A DNA stretch of 13,022 nucleotides, taken from positions 1 through 13,022 of the forward strand of contig CAKUKJ010000026.1 of assembly GCA_934662525.1 (NCBI GenBank), read 5' to 3'. Source of the stretch: an uncultured Coriobacteriales bacterium. Lineage in GTDB: Bacteria; Actinomycetota; Coriobacteriia; Coriobacteriales; UMGS124. The notes under the pieces were generated by a model. The model ran no database searches, was not told the origin of the DNA, and worked only from the letters and a program-made list of their open reading frames with translations. Position 1 is the first letter of the stretch; each line of letters begins with the position of its first letter. The position numbers and the translations under genes are program-made. Shown one piece after another: positions 1 through 8,685 of this stretch.

Positions 1-250
1 ACGACGCCTTCTCGTTGTCCATGATGGAGTCGACCTTGTAGCCCACAGGCGCGCTGTGGAAGTAGATGCGCCCGATGAACTCCCCTTCCTCCCCCATGCG
101 CTCATCGGTCCACACATGGCTGATCGGCACGGCGTACGGATAACCGTCGTCCCCCTCGATTGCCAGAACGCCCGACGTCGCCTGTCTCATGACCTCAACG
201 GCGTCATTGAAGCTGAGCTGCTGTTTAGAGCGCCTCATCTCTCTATGCAT
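1..250 (-). CDS. PPOX/NimA-like flavin-binding protein, N-terminal part (runs off the left edge)
   Basis: About 83 codons are visible from an ATG at 250, directly after the rsmD stop; the C-terminus lies outside the window. The translation has MRRSKQQLS near the start, then GVLAIEGDDGYPYAVPISHVW and IYFHSAPVGYKVDSI. This is the N-terminal half of the pyridoxamine 5'-phosphate oxidase-like split-barrel fold as found in NimA-type proteins: a short helix, a strand with a G-x-PY-x-VP turn, and a YFHSA strand that would contact FMN. Family members bind FMN or related cofactors, and a few reduce nitroimidazoles; the substrate here is unknown. An AGGAGG inside the end of rsmD sits 5 nt before the ATG at 250. 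The in-frame ATG at 238, giving MRRSK, matches usual family starts and is an alternative. The gene is last in the visible asnS-rsmD operon. Family call is firm, function is not. Confidence 0.8.
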   Translation of the reverse strand, partial: MHREMRRSKQQLSFNDAVEVMRQATSGVLAIEGDDGYPYAVPISHVWTDERMGEEGEFIGRIYFHSAPVGYKVDSIMDNEKAS

Positions 251-913
251 CTAGGCCTCCTCGCCTTTTTCGTCGTCTACAGACCTGCCTTCCGGCCCCT
301 GGAGGCCATCGTCGCGCATGTCGGTGCCATCTGAGTCGCAAAGCCCGTCTGATGCCTCGACGCGCTCGTAAAAATGCACGGTCGAGGTGCCGAAGCGCTT
401 CAGGCGCACCTTGTGGAGCACGCCGAAGTCGTCAGGCATCTCCTTGCGGTCGCGCGTACGGATGACCACCGAGCCGCCATAGGCAAGCAACGCGCCGTCG
501 GCCAAGGCCTCCATCACAGGGTGGAAGATCTCGTCGACCGTAAAGGGCGGGTCGAGATAGACGATGTCGAACGTCTGGTGTGTGCGGCCCAGCCGGCCGA
601 TGACGCGGAACACGTCGTCGCGCACGACCTCGGCATGGCACTTGTCCAGGCCCGTCCTCTTGAGGTTGGCGCGAATCGTCTTCACCTGCTCCGACCCCGC
701 GTCAACCATCACCGCGCGGTTCGCGCCACGCGACAGTGCCTCGAGGCCCATGCAGCCCGACCCGCTGAACAAATCGAGGAAGTCCGCCCCCTCAAGGTCG
801 AACTGCCAAATGTTGAAGAGCGACTCGCGGATAAAGTCGGTCACAGGGCGCGTGTCGAGCCCCTTGGGGGCCGTTATCTCCCGTCCGCGCGCGCTGCCAG
901 CGATAATGCGCAT
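251..913 (-). CDS. rsmD: 16S rRNA (guanine(966)-N2)-methyltransferase RsmD
   Basis: RsmD methylates N2 of G966 in 16S rRNA of the small ribosomal subunit using SAM. The 220-residue product starts MRIIAGSARGR and has RPVTDFIRESLFN (residues 22-34), the SAM-binding motif I DLFSGSGCMGLEA (47-59) and the catalytic DPPF (121-124), all characteristic of RsmD. The methyltransferase fold ends near residue 186 (VHFYERV). The remaining ~34 residues are acidic, low in complexity and not part of the usual family, which is normally about 180-200 residues. The ATG is preceded by AAGGAGG, which overlaps the asnS stop codon (TAAGGAGG). The 8-nt gap to asnS indicates cotranscription and probably translational coupling. 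Confidence 0.93.
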   Translation of the reverse strand: MRIIAGSARGREITAPKGLDTRPVTDFIRESLFNIWQFDLEGADFLDLFSGSGCMGLEALSRGANRAVMVDAGSEQVKTIRANLKRTGLDKCHAEVVRDDVFRVIGRLGRTHQTFDIVYLDPPFTVDEIFHPVMEALADGALLAYGGSVVIRTRDRKEMPDDFGVLHKVRLKRFGTSTVHFYERVEASDGLCDSDGTDMRDDGLQGPEGRSVDDEKGEEA

Positions 914-921
914 AAGCCTCC

Positions 922-2325
<1,404 letters not shown>

Positions 2326-2364
2326 GGCTTAAAGCCTCCCCATAAGTACGGACAGTCGCAGGCC

Positions 2365-2394
2365 ATTGTACGACGCGCGGCATCCGTTTGGCAC
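2365..2394 (-). promoter_or_regulatory. Candidate sigma-70-type promoter of asnS-rsmD
   Basis: On the minus strand GTGCCA (2394-2389) and TACAAT (2370-2365) are separated by 18 bp and would give a 5' leader of about 30 nt before asnS. The -10 matches consensus at five of six positions, the -35 at four. It lies in the only sizeable gap (2326-2598) between nfnB and asnS. No T-box specifier structure or Stem I-like fold is evident in this short leader. Confidence 0.45.
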
Positions 2395-2497
2395 AGGATT
2401 CGCGCGACCCGGGCACACCTGCACCAGGTTTCCCGCCGAAAGCGCGGCAAGAGACGGCACGCGGGCCTGCCGCCGAACAAACCGACACCCCGCCAAA

Positions 2498-2517
2498 ACG
2501 ACGGCGCGGCCGCGCCG
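2498..2517 (-). terminator. Candidate intrinsic terminator of the nfnAB operon
   Basis: A perfect 16-bp palindrome, CGGCGCGGCCGCGCCG (2502-2517), lies about 80 bp past the nfnB stop. On the minus strand it is followed by TCGTTTT, a short, interrupted T-tract. It would fold as a very stable GC hairpin. The distance from the stop and the weak U-run make this a candidate only. The rest of 2326-2598 shows no gene. Confidence 0.35.
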
Positions 2518-2598
2518 CAGGCCTTGCAACCGGGCTTGGCCCAAAATTGCTTAACCGCGACGCGACCGCACTTTACCAGGTATTTTGTGTTTTGAGAG

Positions 2599-4068
2599 CT
2601 ACGCCTCGAACGACTGCAGGATGCTATGGGCGGCCTCCTTGCCGGCACCCATGGCAAGGATGACCGTGGCCGCGCCCGTCACGATGTCGCCGCCGGCCCA
2701 CACGCCCGGCTGGCTCGTGCGGCCCTGCTCGTCGGCCTCGATGTAGCCCCAGCGGTTGAGCGCCACGTTGGGCGCCATGGCGGGCACAAGCGGGCAGGCG
2801 TTTGTGCCGATGGCCGTGATGGCGAGGTCGCAGGGAATCTCGACGACGGCATCTGCGCCCGTGAGCGCCACCGGACGGCGACGGCCGCCCTCGTCGGGCT
2901 CCCCCAGCTCCATGCGCTGCAGGCGGGCGGCGCACACGTTGCCGGCCTCGTCGGCCACAAACCCAAGCGGCCCCACGAGCTCCATAAGGCGGACGCCCTC
3001 GGCCTTGGCGTGCTCGATCTCGGCGCGGCGGGCGGGCATCTCGGCCTCGGTGCGACGGTAGCACAGCGTGACCGTCTCGGCACCCAGGCGAAGCGCGGTG
3101 CGGGCAGCATCCATGGCCACGTTGCCGCCGCCGAACACCACAACGTTCTTGCCGGGGCGCACAGGGGTGTCCACCTGCGGAAAGTCGTATGCGCGCATGA
3201 GGTTCACGCGCGTGAGGTACTCGTTGGCGCACATGACGCCGCATGCGTTCTCGCCGGGCACGCCGAGCATCTTGGGCAAGCCCGCGCCCACGCCGATGAA
3301 CGCGGCGTCGAAGCCCTTGTCGGCCAGCAGCTCGTCCACCGTGAACGTGCGGCCGGCGACCATGTTGGGCTCCACGCGCACACCAAGGGCCTCCATGGCC
3401 TCCAGCTCGCGGGCGACGACGGCCTTGGGCAGGCGGAACTCGGGGATGCCGTACACGAGCACGCCACCCAGACGGAACAGCGAGTCGAACACGGTGACCT
3501 CGACGCCGGCGCGCGCCAGCTCGAAGGCGCACGTGATGCCCGCAGGGCCGCTGCCCACCACGGCGACGCGCTTGCCGGAAGCAGGGGTGGGAGCGGCAAC
3601 CTCGCCTGCGGCGTGAGCATCCTCGGCAGCCCCTTCCAGCTCGCCGGCCTTGTCGCCTAGGAAGCGCTCAAGCTGGCCGATGGCAATGGGGTTGCCGCGC
3701 TTGGCAAGCACGCACGCGCCCTCGCACTGCGTCTCCTGCGGGCACACGCGGCCGCACACGCTCGGCAGCAGGTTGTCACGACGGACAGTCGCAAGGCCGC
3801 CGGCCCAGTCACGGGCGCGAATGGCCTCAATGAAGCGTGGGATGTCGACGCCCACGGGGCAGCCCTTCACGCACATGGGGCGCGCGCAATCCAGACAGCG
3901 GTTGGCCTCAAGCACGGCGTCGTCGTCGGTGTAGCCCAAATCGACCGGCATGAAGCCCTTCACGCGTTCGGAGGCGTCTACCTCGCGAGCGAGTGTGCGG
4001 GGCGCTTTGGCGTTGGGCCTGTAGCGCTCGGCCGTGGCCACAGCCTCACCTTTCTGCATCTCACTCAT
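2599..4068 (-). CDS. nfnB: NfnB/GltA-type FAD iron-sulfur oxidoreductase (NADP-dependent, large Nfn subunit)
   Basis: 489 residues. Two [4Fe-4S] sites are laid out as C58-C61-C66-C70 (CLDCARPMCVKGCP) and C105-C109-C115-C119. An alanine-rich linker follows (about 143-165). Next come an FAD-binding GSGPAG (172-177), GIPEFRLPK (208-215 region) and a second nucleotide-binding motif GGGNVAMDAA (313-322). The C-terminal AGGDIVTGAATVILAMGAGK closes the FAD site. This is the small glutamate synthase subunit/NfnB fold. Because it overlaps an NfnA-type gene by ATGA and no large glutamate synthase subunit is present, the reading as NfnB is favoured. In the characterised complex, NfnAB couples NADH, NADPH and reduced ferredoxin by flavin-based electron bifurcation in the cytosol of anaerobes. 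Many databases would label it gltA. Subunit function is inferred from family and context. Confidence 0.88.
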   Translation of the reverse strand: MSEMQKGEAVATAERYRPNAKAPRTLAREVDASERVKGFMPVDLGYTDDDAVLEANRCLDCARPMCVKGCPVGVDIPRFIEAIRARDWAGGLATVRRDNLLPSVCGRVCPQETQCEGACVLAKRGNPIAIGQLERFLGDKAGELEGAAEDAHAAGEVAAPTPASGKRVAVVGSGPAGITCAFELARAGVEVTVFDSLFRLGGVLVYGIPEFRLPKAVVARELEAMEALGVRVEPNMVAGRTFTVDELLADKGFDAAFIGVGAGLPKMLGVPGENACGVMCANEYLTRVNLMRAYDFPQVDTPVRPGKNVVVFGGGNVAMDAARTALRLGAETVTLCYRRTEAEMPARRAEIEHAKAEGVRLMELVGPLGFVADEAGNVCAARLQRMELGEPDEGGRRRPVALTGADAVVEIPCDLAITAIGTNACPLVPAMAPNVALNRWGYIEADEQGRTSQPGVWAGGDIVTGAATVILAMGAGKEAAHSILQSFEA

Positions 4069-4937
4069 CGTGCGGCTCCTTCCAGGGCGTCGGCGGCCTG
4101 CTGCATGCGACAGGCATGGGCAAGTTCAAGCGACTCGCGCTCCTGCGGCGCAAACGTGCGCAGGCGCGAGCGCAGGTCGGCCCAATCCACCTTGGCGCCG
4201 TCGAAGTCAACGCCGTCGATGCAGGCAAAGCGCACCTGGCCGTCCACCACGACGCGGCAGCCGCCGCACATGCCCGTACCGTCGAGCATGACCGGGTTGA
4301 GCGACACGGTAACGGGCACGTCATAGGAGCCCAGACACTTCACGCAGGCGCCCATCATGGGCACGGGGCCCACGGCAAAGGCATGGTCGATTTGCCCGGC
4401 CTTGGCAAGGCGCTCGAGCGGCCCCGTGGCAAAGCCCTTCTCGCCATAGGAACCGTCGTCGGTCACCACGATGACCTCGGCCCCCTCGATGGCGCGGAAC
4501 TTGTCCTCAAGCACGAGCAGGTCGTGCGTGCGCGCGGCCACGATGGCGCTGACGCGCGCACCGGCCTGAGCGAGCGAGCGCGCAACAGGGTATGCCGCAG
4601 CCAGGCCCACGCCGCCGCCCGCGACAGCCCAGCGCTGCCCTGCGACGCCTTCCATGTCGGAGGGGTTGCCCAAAGGCCCCGTGACGTCGAGGAGCTCCTG
4701 GCCCTCCTCAAAGCTGGTCAACAGCTCGGTCGTGCGCCCCGCCACGAGGAACACGAACTCGATCCAGCCCTCGTCGGCGCTCCAGTCACAAAAGGTGAAC
4801 GGCACGCGCTCCGCGCCCTCGCGGGCACGCACCAAGAAGAACTGACCGGCCTGGGCCTTGGCGGCAACAGCCGGCGCCTCGACGCGCATGAGCCATGTGT
4901 TCTGCGCGAGAAGCTCCTTTTTCAGAATTCGATGCAC
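4065..4937 (-). CDS. nfnA: NfnA-type ferredoxin-NADP+ reductase subunit (small Nfn subunit, PyrK-like)
   Basis: From the GTG at 4937 the product has 290 residues. It has an N-terminal FAD-binding barrel (GQFFLVR 31-37; RVPFTF 44-49; GPLG 87-90), an NAD-binding GGGVGLAAAYPV (107-118) and a C-terminal [2Fe-2S] segment with C224, C227 and C239 (GTGMCGGC, FACIDG). In described NfnA an aspartate serves as the fourth ligand, and D219 is in a suitable place. The GTG is preferred because VHRILKKELLA aligns with the normal NfnA beginning (M-x-K/R-I-x-x-K-E) and GGGGAGAGGA sits just upstream. ATGs at 4952 and 4985 would add 5 or 16 atypical residues. Its TGA overlaps the nfnB ATG (ATGA), implying coupled translation. 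A PyrK (dihydroorotate dehydrogenase) role is possible but no pyrD is adjacent. Confidence 0.87.
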   Translation of the reverse strand: MHRILKKELLAQNTWLMRVEAPAVAAKAQAGQFFLVRAREGAERVPFTFCDWSADEGWIEFVFLVAGRTTELLTSFEEGQELLDVTGPLGNPSDMEGVAGQRWAVAGGGVGLAAAYPVARSLAQAGARVSAIVAARTHDLLVLEDKFRAIEGAEVIVVTDDGSYGEKGFATGPLERLAKAGQIDHAFAVGPVPMMGACVKCLGSYDVPVTVSLNPVMLDGTGMCGGCRVVVDGQVRFACIDGVDFDGAKVDWADLRSRLRTFAPQERESLELAHACRMQQAADALEGAAR

Positions 4938-4940
4938 GGT

Positions 4941-4950
4941 TCCTCTCCCC
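4941..4950 (-). promoter_or_regulatory. Ribosome binding site deciding the nfnA GTG start
   Basis: GGGGAGAGGA on the minus strand ends 3 nt before the GTG at 4937; its GGGGAG portion is at normal distance. It overlaps the upstream in-frame ATG at 4952-4950, so that ATG has no comparable site of its own. This supports the shorter protein. Confidence 0.5.
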
Positions 4951-4978
4951 ATCGCCGAGATACACGTATGCGTATAGA

Positions 4979-5008
4979 GTGTCATGCAGAGTTACTCGAG
5001 GATATAAT
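4979..5008 (+). promoter_or_regulatory. Promoter of the CDF exporter gene
   Basis: GTGTCA (4979-4984) and a perfect TATAAT (5003-5008) are 18 bp apart. Transcription would begin around 5014-5016, giving about 30 nt of leader. AAAGGGG (5029-5035) lies 9 nt before the GTG start. It overlaps the candidate leftward promoter of nfnAB. Confidence 0.6.
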
Positions 5009-5026
5009 GCGACCCTCGCCCGTCAA
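4999..5026 (-). promoter_or_regulatory. Candidate promoter of nfnAB, overlapping the CDF promoter
   Basis: On the minus strand TTGACG (5026-5021) and TATCCT (5004-4999) are separated by 16 bp, with five and four consensus matches. The -10 shares bases with the TATAAT of the rightward promoter, so polymerase could not occupy both at once. Confidence 0.4.
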
Positions 5027-5044
5027 TCAAAGGGGTAAGCTGCC

Positions 5045-6229
5045 GTGATAACCGAAAAACTCATAGAGACGTTCGTCCACACCGACGAGAAGGCCGACCC
5101 CGCCCTGACCCGCACGGCATACGGCAAGTTCGCCGGCGCCGTGGGCATCGTGTGCAACGCGGCCCTGTGCGCGGGCAAGGCGGCCGTGGGCGCGGCAAGC
5201 GGGTCGGTCGCCATCGTGGCCGACGCCCTCAACAACCTCTCCGACGCCTCAAGCAGCGTCATCAGCCTTCTGGGCTTCAAGATGGCGAGCAAGCCCGCCG
5301 ACGAGGGGCACCCCTATGGGCATGGACGCTTCGAGTACCTGTGCGCCATGGCCGTGGCTGTGCTCATCGTCGTCGTGGGCGCAGGCCTCATCCAAAGCTC
5401 TGCCGAGAAGATGCTCAACCCCGAGCCCATCAGCGTAAACGCCGTGAACGTGGCCGTCCTTGTGGCCTCCATCGGCGTGAAGCTCTGGATGGCGGCGTTC
5501 AACTCCACGCTTGCGAGGCACATCTCCTCAAAGGTGCTCGACGCCACGGCGCAAGACTCCCGCAACGACGCCATCACCACCGCAGCCGTGCTCGCAGCCT
5601 GCCTCGTCAGCCAGTTTACCGGCATCAATCTCGACGGATGGGCAGGCGCCGCCGTGGGCGTGTTCATCGTGCTCTCCGGCGCCGGCCTCGTGCGCGACAC
5701 GGTGGACCTGCTACTGGGCCAAGCGCCCGACCCCGAGCTCATCGAGCGCATCAGCAAGCGCGTGCTCACCGCCCCAGGCGTCTTGGGCGCACACGACCTC
5801 AACATCTACGACTACGGCCCAGGGCGCCTCTACGGAAGCGTGCATGTGGAGATGGACGGGCGGCGCAGCCTCTCCGAGGTGCATGAGGTCATCGGCCGGT
5901 TGGAGCGCACGGTTCGGCAGGACGAGGGCCTCGACCTCACCATCCACGTCGACCCCGTCGCAAGCGCGGGCACAAGCCAGGCCGACCTGCACGCCTGGCT
6001 CGAGTCACGCGTGCGCGGCGTGGACGCGCGCCTCAAGGTGGACGACGAGAGCCTCGTGCGCGACAAAGAGGGCCACGAGGTGCTCTTCTTCACCGTCGTG
6101 TGCCCCGCGCAGGAGGACCTTGACGCCTCGGCTCTCACCCAGCAAATCTGTGCCGTCATCTCCCAAGACCATCCCGACTACGTCTGCCGCCTCACCTGGG
6201 ACAACACCCCCGTCGCCAGGCTTTCGTAG
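5045..6229 (+). CDS. Cation diffusion facilitator (CDF) metal exporter, probable Mn2+ type
   Basis: 394 residues from a GTG start. CDF proteins export divalent metal through the cytoplasmic membrane in exchange for protons. Hydrophobic segments lie around 31-53, 99-119, 134-153, 176-193 and 197-212. The transport site reads N63-x3-D67 (NNLSD) in TM2 and D171-x3-D175 (DSRND) in TM5. HPYGHGRFEY (89-98) is the family loop. In E. coli YiiP (Zn) the site is D-D-H-D; an N-D-D-D set as here is described for manganese CDFs such as pneumococcal MntE, so Mn2+ export is the best inference. The cytosolic ferredoxin-like domain runs about 228-310. A further ~80-residue alpha/beta tail (about 312-390) is extra relative to short CDFs and could be a second regulatory domain. 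No riboswitch is visible in the short leader. Confidence 0.9.
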   Translation: MITEKLIETFVHTDEKADPALTRTAYGKFAGAVGIVCNAALCAGKAAVGAASGSVAIVADALNNLSDASSSVISLLGFKMASKPADEGHPYGHGRFEYLCAMAVAVLIVVVGAGLIQSSAEKMLNPEPISVNAVNVAVLVASIGVKLWMAAFNSTLARHISSKVLDATAQDSRNDAITTAAVLAACLVSQFTGINLDGWAGAAVGVFIVLSGAGLVRDTVDLLLGQAPDPELIERISKRVLTAPGVLGAHDLNIYDYGPGRLYGSVHVEMDGRRSLSEVHEVIGRLERTVRQDEGLDLTIHVDPVASAGTSQADLHAWLESRVRGVDARLKVDDESLVRDKEGHEVLFFTVVCPAQEDLDASALTQQICAVISQDHPDYVCRLTWDNTPVARLS

Positions 6230-6240
6230 CCACAGAGCCC

Positions 6241-6247
6241 AAAGGAG
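6241..6247 (+). promoter_or_regulatory. Ribosome binding site of the original MmeI-like start (GTG 6254)
   Basis: AAAGGAG is 6 nt before GTG 6254. This marks the ancestral start of the restriction-modification gene and shows that translation now begins there and ends after 16 codons at TGA 6302-6304. The 24-nt gap after the CDF stop suggests cotranscription with it. Confidence 0.6.
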
Positions 6248-6310
6248 CCGACCGTGAACCCCACACAGCAAAAGAGGGCGGCAAAGGAGTTCGTCGCCCA
6301 CTGAAAAGCC

Positions 6311-6811
6311 ATGCCCTGCGTGGAGGAGGAGCATGCGCGCTCGTTTTTGATCGAGCTGCTCGAAGGTGTGCTCGGCGTGCCGGGCGCCACGCGCGTGCTT
6401 GAGTTCGAGCGCAAGGTCAAGGGGCGCAAGATAGACGTGTTCTACGAGGACATGGGTATCCTCATCGAGATGAAGGGGCGCGGCACGAGCCTCGACGAGG
6501 CCGCCGTGCGCTCCAAGAAGGCTGACCCCGAAACGCCCTACCAGCAGGCAAAATGGTACGCCGACAACCTCCCCCACTCCATTCGGCCCCGCTGGATCGT
6601 CACCTGCAACTTCGATGGGTTCCGCATCTACGACCTCGAGCACCCCGACGACGCGTTCATCGGTCTCACGCTCGACGAGCTGCCCGAGAAAAGCTACCTG
6701 CTCTCCTTCTTCACCGACGAGTCGAACAGCCGCCTCGTCAAGGAAAAGGAGCTCTCCGTGAGGGCCGGAGAGGTTGTGGGCAGGCTCTACAAGGCGTTGT
6801 CCGAGCAGTAA
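6311..6811 (+). CDS. N-terminal fragment: MmeI-like endonuclease domain
   Basis: Largest open piece of the nuclease half (166 residues from ATG 6311; the in-frame ancestral start is GTG 6254, before the TGA). It contains a PD-(D/E)xK-like core: IDVFYEDMGILIEMKGRG, with D in KIDVF and the E-x-K of IEMK. This aligns with the D...ExK site of MmeI (PGILLIEMKSRG). It continues with QQAKWYADNLP, RWIVTCNFDGFRIYDL and LTLDELPEKS, the usual beta-sheet and capping helices. It ends SEQ-stop exactly where the deletion joins the methyltransferase part. ATG 6311 has a GGAG-poor upstream region, so efficient translation is doubtful. Annotation as a stand-alone hypothetical protein would be misleading. Confidence 0.6.
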   Translation: MPCVEEEHARSFLIELLEGVLGVPGATRVLEFERKVKGRKIDVFYEDMGILIEMKGRGTSLDEAAVRSKKADPETPYQQAKWYADNLPHSIRPRWIVTCNFDGFRIYDLEHPDDAFIGLTLDELPEKSYLLSFFTDESNSRLVKEKELSVRAGEVVGRLYKALSEQ

Positions 6812-6822
6812 TCTTCGGCGCC

Positions 6823-8679
6823 GTGTTCGAGTCCGCCCTCAACCCCGAGACGCGCCGCGCGGGCGGCATGCACTACACCTCCATCGAGAACATCCACAAG
6901 GTCATCGACCCGCTCTTTCTCGATGACCTCAAGCGCGAGCTGGCCGAGTGCGAGGGCGAGAAGGTGGAGAAGACCCGCAACCTCAAGCTGCGCGCATTCC
7001 AGAAGAAGCTCGCGCGCATCAACATCCTCGACCCGGCATGCGGCTCGGGCAACTTCCTCACCGAAAGCTATCTGGCCCTGCGCAAACTTGAGAACCGCGT
7101 CATCGAGGACCTCCAGGACGACCAGATGGGCCTGGGCTTGGGCCTTTCCGAGAACGCCGGCTCCATCCAGGTATCCATCTCTCAGTTCTTCGGCATCGAG
7201 ATCAGCGACTTCGCCGTGAGCGTGGCCAAGACAGCCCTGTGGATCGCCGAGGAGCAGATGATGGAGGCCACAGCCGTGATTCTCCTGCAAGAGCAGGCCT
7301 TCTTGCCCCTCAAGTCAAACAGCAACATCCACGAGGGCAACGCCCTTCGCATGGACTGGAACGACGTCCTGCCCGCCGAGAAATGCACCTACATCGTGGG
7401 CAACCCGCCGTTTGTGGGAGCTTCCATGTGCACGGCCTCTCAAAAGGAGGACATTGTGGGAATGTTTGCTGGCGTAAAACTCGCCAACTCACTCGACTAC
7501 GTCAGCGGCTGGTACTACAAAACAGCCCAATACATGCAAGTCAACACCCAGGTCAAAGCCGCGCTCGTCTCAACCAACAGCATCACACAAGGCGAGCAGG
7601 TCTATCCGATTTGGAACACGCTCCACCGCATGTTTGGCGTTCATATCGACTTTGCCTGGAAAAGCTTTGTTTGGGACAGTGAGTCATTAGGCAAAGCGCA
7701 TGTCCATTGCGTCATCGTCGGATTTTCCATTGGGAACGAGGACGGCAGACTTTTTGATGAAGACTCATCCAGTGGGACTGCCCTCTCCCAACCTTGCGGT
7801 CCGATAAACCCTTATCTCGTCTATGCTCCCTGGGTTATCCCGGAAAGCCGCAAACGACCCTTGTGCGATGTTCCAGCCTTCGCATACGGCAACAAGCCGA
7901 CCGACAACGGACGATTCGTCCTCACCGACGAGGAACGAGACGAATTGCTTGCCCAGGAGCCCGCAGCCGCCAAATACATCCGTCCTTACATAGGCGCAAA
8001 GGAGTTCCTCAACGGCAAGCAACGTTGGTGTGTCTGGCTCCTTGGAGCGAATCCCGACGAGTTCTCCAGCATGCCCGGCATCAACCGGCGCGTTGAGGAC
8101 GTGCGCACCTTCCGGGCAGCAAGTAGCGCAAAAGACACGCGCAAGCGCGCCGAGACGCCGTGGGAGTTTTTCCGCACGCCCGTCCATGATGTTGCCTATA
8201 TGGCAGTCCCCCGGACCTCGTCAGAAAGAAGAGACTATCTCCCGATTGGCTTCTTTGGGCCGAATACCGTGCCTAGCGATGCCACGTCAGTCATCGCCGA
8301 TGCCACCCTTTATCATTTCGGCATCCTCGAGTCGCAGTTCCATGCGGCCTGGATGCGTGTGGTAGCCGGCAGACTCAAGAGCGACTACCGTTACTCCGGC
8401 GACGTCGTCTATAACAACTTCCCCTGGCCCAACCCCACACCCGAGCAGCGCGATTGCATCGAGGCATGCGCCCAGGCCGTGCTCGACGCCCGCGACGCCC
8501 ATCCCGGGTGCACCCTGGCCGACCTCTACGACCCCGACAAGATGCCGCACGACCTCCTGTGCGCCCACAAGTCCCTCGACGCTGCCGTGGAAGCCGCCTA
8601 CGACGTGGACTTCGCCGGCAACGAAGAGAAAATCGTCACCCACCTGTTCGGGCTATATGCTCAGCTGACACAGGGATAA
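6823..8679 (+). CDS. C-terminal fragment: MmeI-like N6-adenine methyltransferase and target-recognition domain
   Basis: Homology begins at IFGAVFES (about 6811). In-frame restart codons are GTG 6823 and ATG 6868, neither with a clear ribosome binding site. Methyltransferase motifs are in gamma-class order: motif X in GGMHYTS, motif I DPACGSGNFL, GIEISDFAVSVAKTALW, and motif IV NPPF (in IVGNPPFVGAS). Then come MmeI-family signatures VSTNSITQGEQV, YGNKPTDNGRF, FTDEERDE and RWCVWL, the target-recognition region, and the C-terminal YNNFPWP and LADLYDPDKMPHDLLCAHKSLD. All catalytic methyltransferase motifs and the recognition domain are present, so a modification-only protein is conceivable if translated. 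The open frame extends upstream to 6553 but that part is an out-of-frame reading of the nuclease and not coding. Between about 7430 and 8400 base use looks less GC-rich than the flanks. Confidence 0.6.
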   Translation: MFESALNPETRRAGGMHYTSIENIHKVIDPLFLDDLKRELAECEGEKVEKTRNLKLRAFQKKLARINILDPACGSGNFLTESYLALRKLENRVIEDLQDDQMGLGLGLSENAGSIQVSISQFFGIEISDFAVSVAKTALWIAEEQMMEATAVILLQEQAFLPLKSNSNIHEGNALRMDWNDVLPAEKCTYIVGNPPFVGASMCTASQKEDIVGMFAGVKLANSLDYVSGWYYKTAQYMQVNTQVKAALVSTNSITQGEQVYPIWNTLHRMFGVHIDFAWKSFVWDSESLGKAHVHCVIVGFSIGNEDGRLFDEDSSSGTALSQPCGPINPYLVYAPWVIPESRKRPLCDVPAFAYGNKPTDNGRFVLTDEERDELLAQEPAAAKYIRPYIGAKEFLNGKQRWCVWLLGANPDEFSSMPGINRRVEDVRTFRAASSAKDTRKRAETPWEFFRTPVHDVAYMAVPRTSSERRDYLPIGFFGPNTVPSDATSVIADATLYHFGILESQFHAAWMRVVAGRLKSDYRYSGDVVYNNFPWPNPTPEQRDCIEACAQAVLDARDAHPGCTLADLYDPDKMPHDLLCAHKSLDAAVEAAYDVDFAGNEEKIVTHLFGLYAQLTQG

Positions 8680-8685
8680 CTGATA

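Larger units (their letters stand above)
6254..8679 (+). pseudogene. Broken MmeI-like (type IIL) restriction-modification gene
   Basis: The intact family is a single polypeptide of roughly 900 residues: endonuclease, helical spacer, N6-adenine methyltransferase, target-recognition domain. Here GTG 6254 opens with NPTQQKRAAKEFVAH, then TGA (6302-6304), then KAM and continues in frame. MmeI has tryptophan at this spot (EFSKRW), so a TGG-to-TGA change is the simplest explanation. The same frame holds the nuclease up to TAA 6809-6811. The next bases resume at IFGAVFESALNPETRR in another frame. In MmeI about 130 residues of helical spacer separate the equivalents of these points, so a deletion whose length is not a multiple of three joined them around 6800-6815. 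The rest is open to TAA 8677-8679. The two lesions are independent. Other genes in the window use TGA as stop and TGG as Trp, so recoding is unlikely. Confidence 0.85.

Noticed and set aside
2326..2598. T-box riboswitch or plus-strand gene upstream of asnS
   Set aside because: The likely leader is only about 30 nt, and the plus-strand open frames here are reverse-strand shadows with no recognisable protein character.
6302..6304. Selenocysteine or UGA-as-tryptophan recoding in the restriction-modification gene
   Set aside because: MmeI has tryptophan, not cysteine, here. Other genes in the window use TGG for Trp and TGA as stop, and a second, frameshifting lesion already shows decay.
6553..6810. 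Coding 5' extension of the methyltransferase fragment from ATG 6553
   Set aside because: It is an arginine- and proline-rich out-of-frame reading of the nuclease domain, whose correct frame is clearly conserved.
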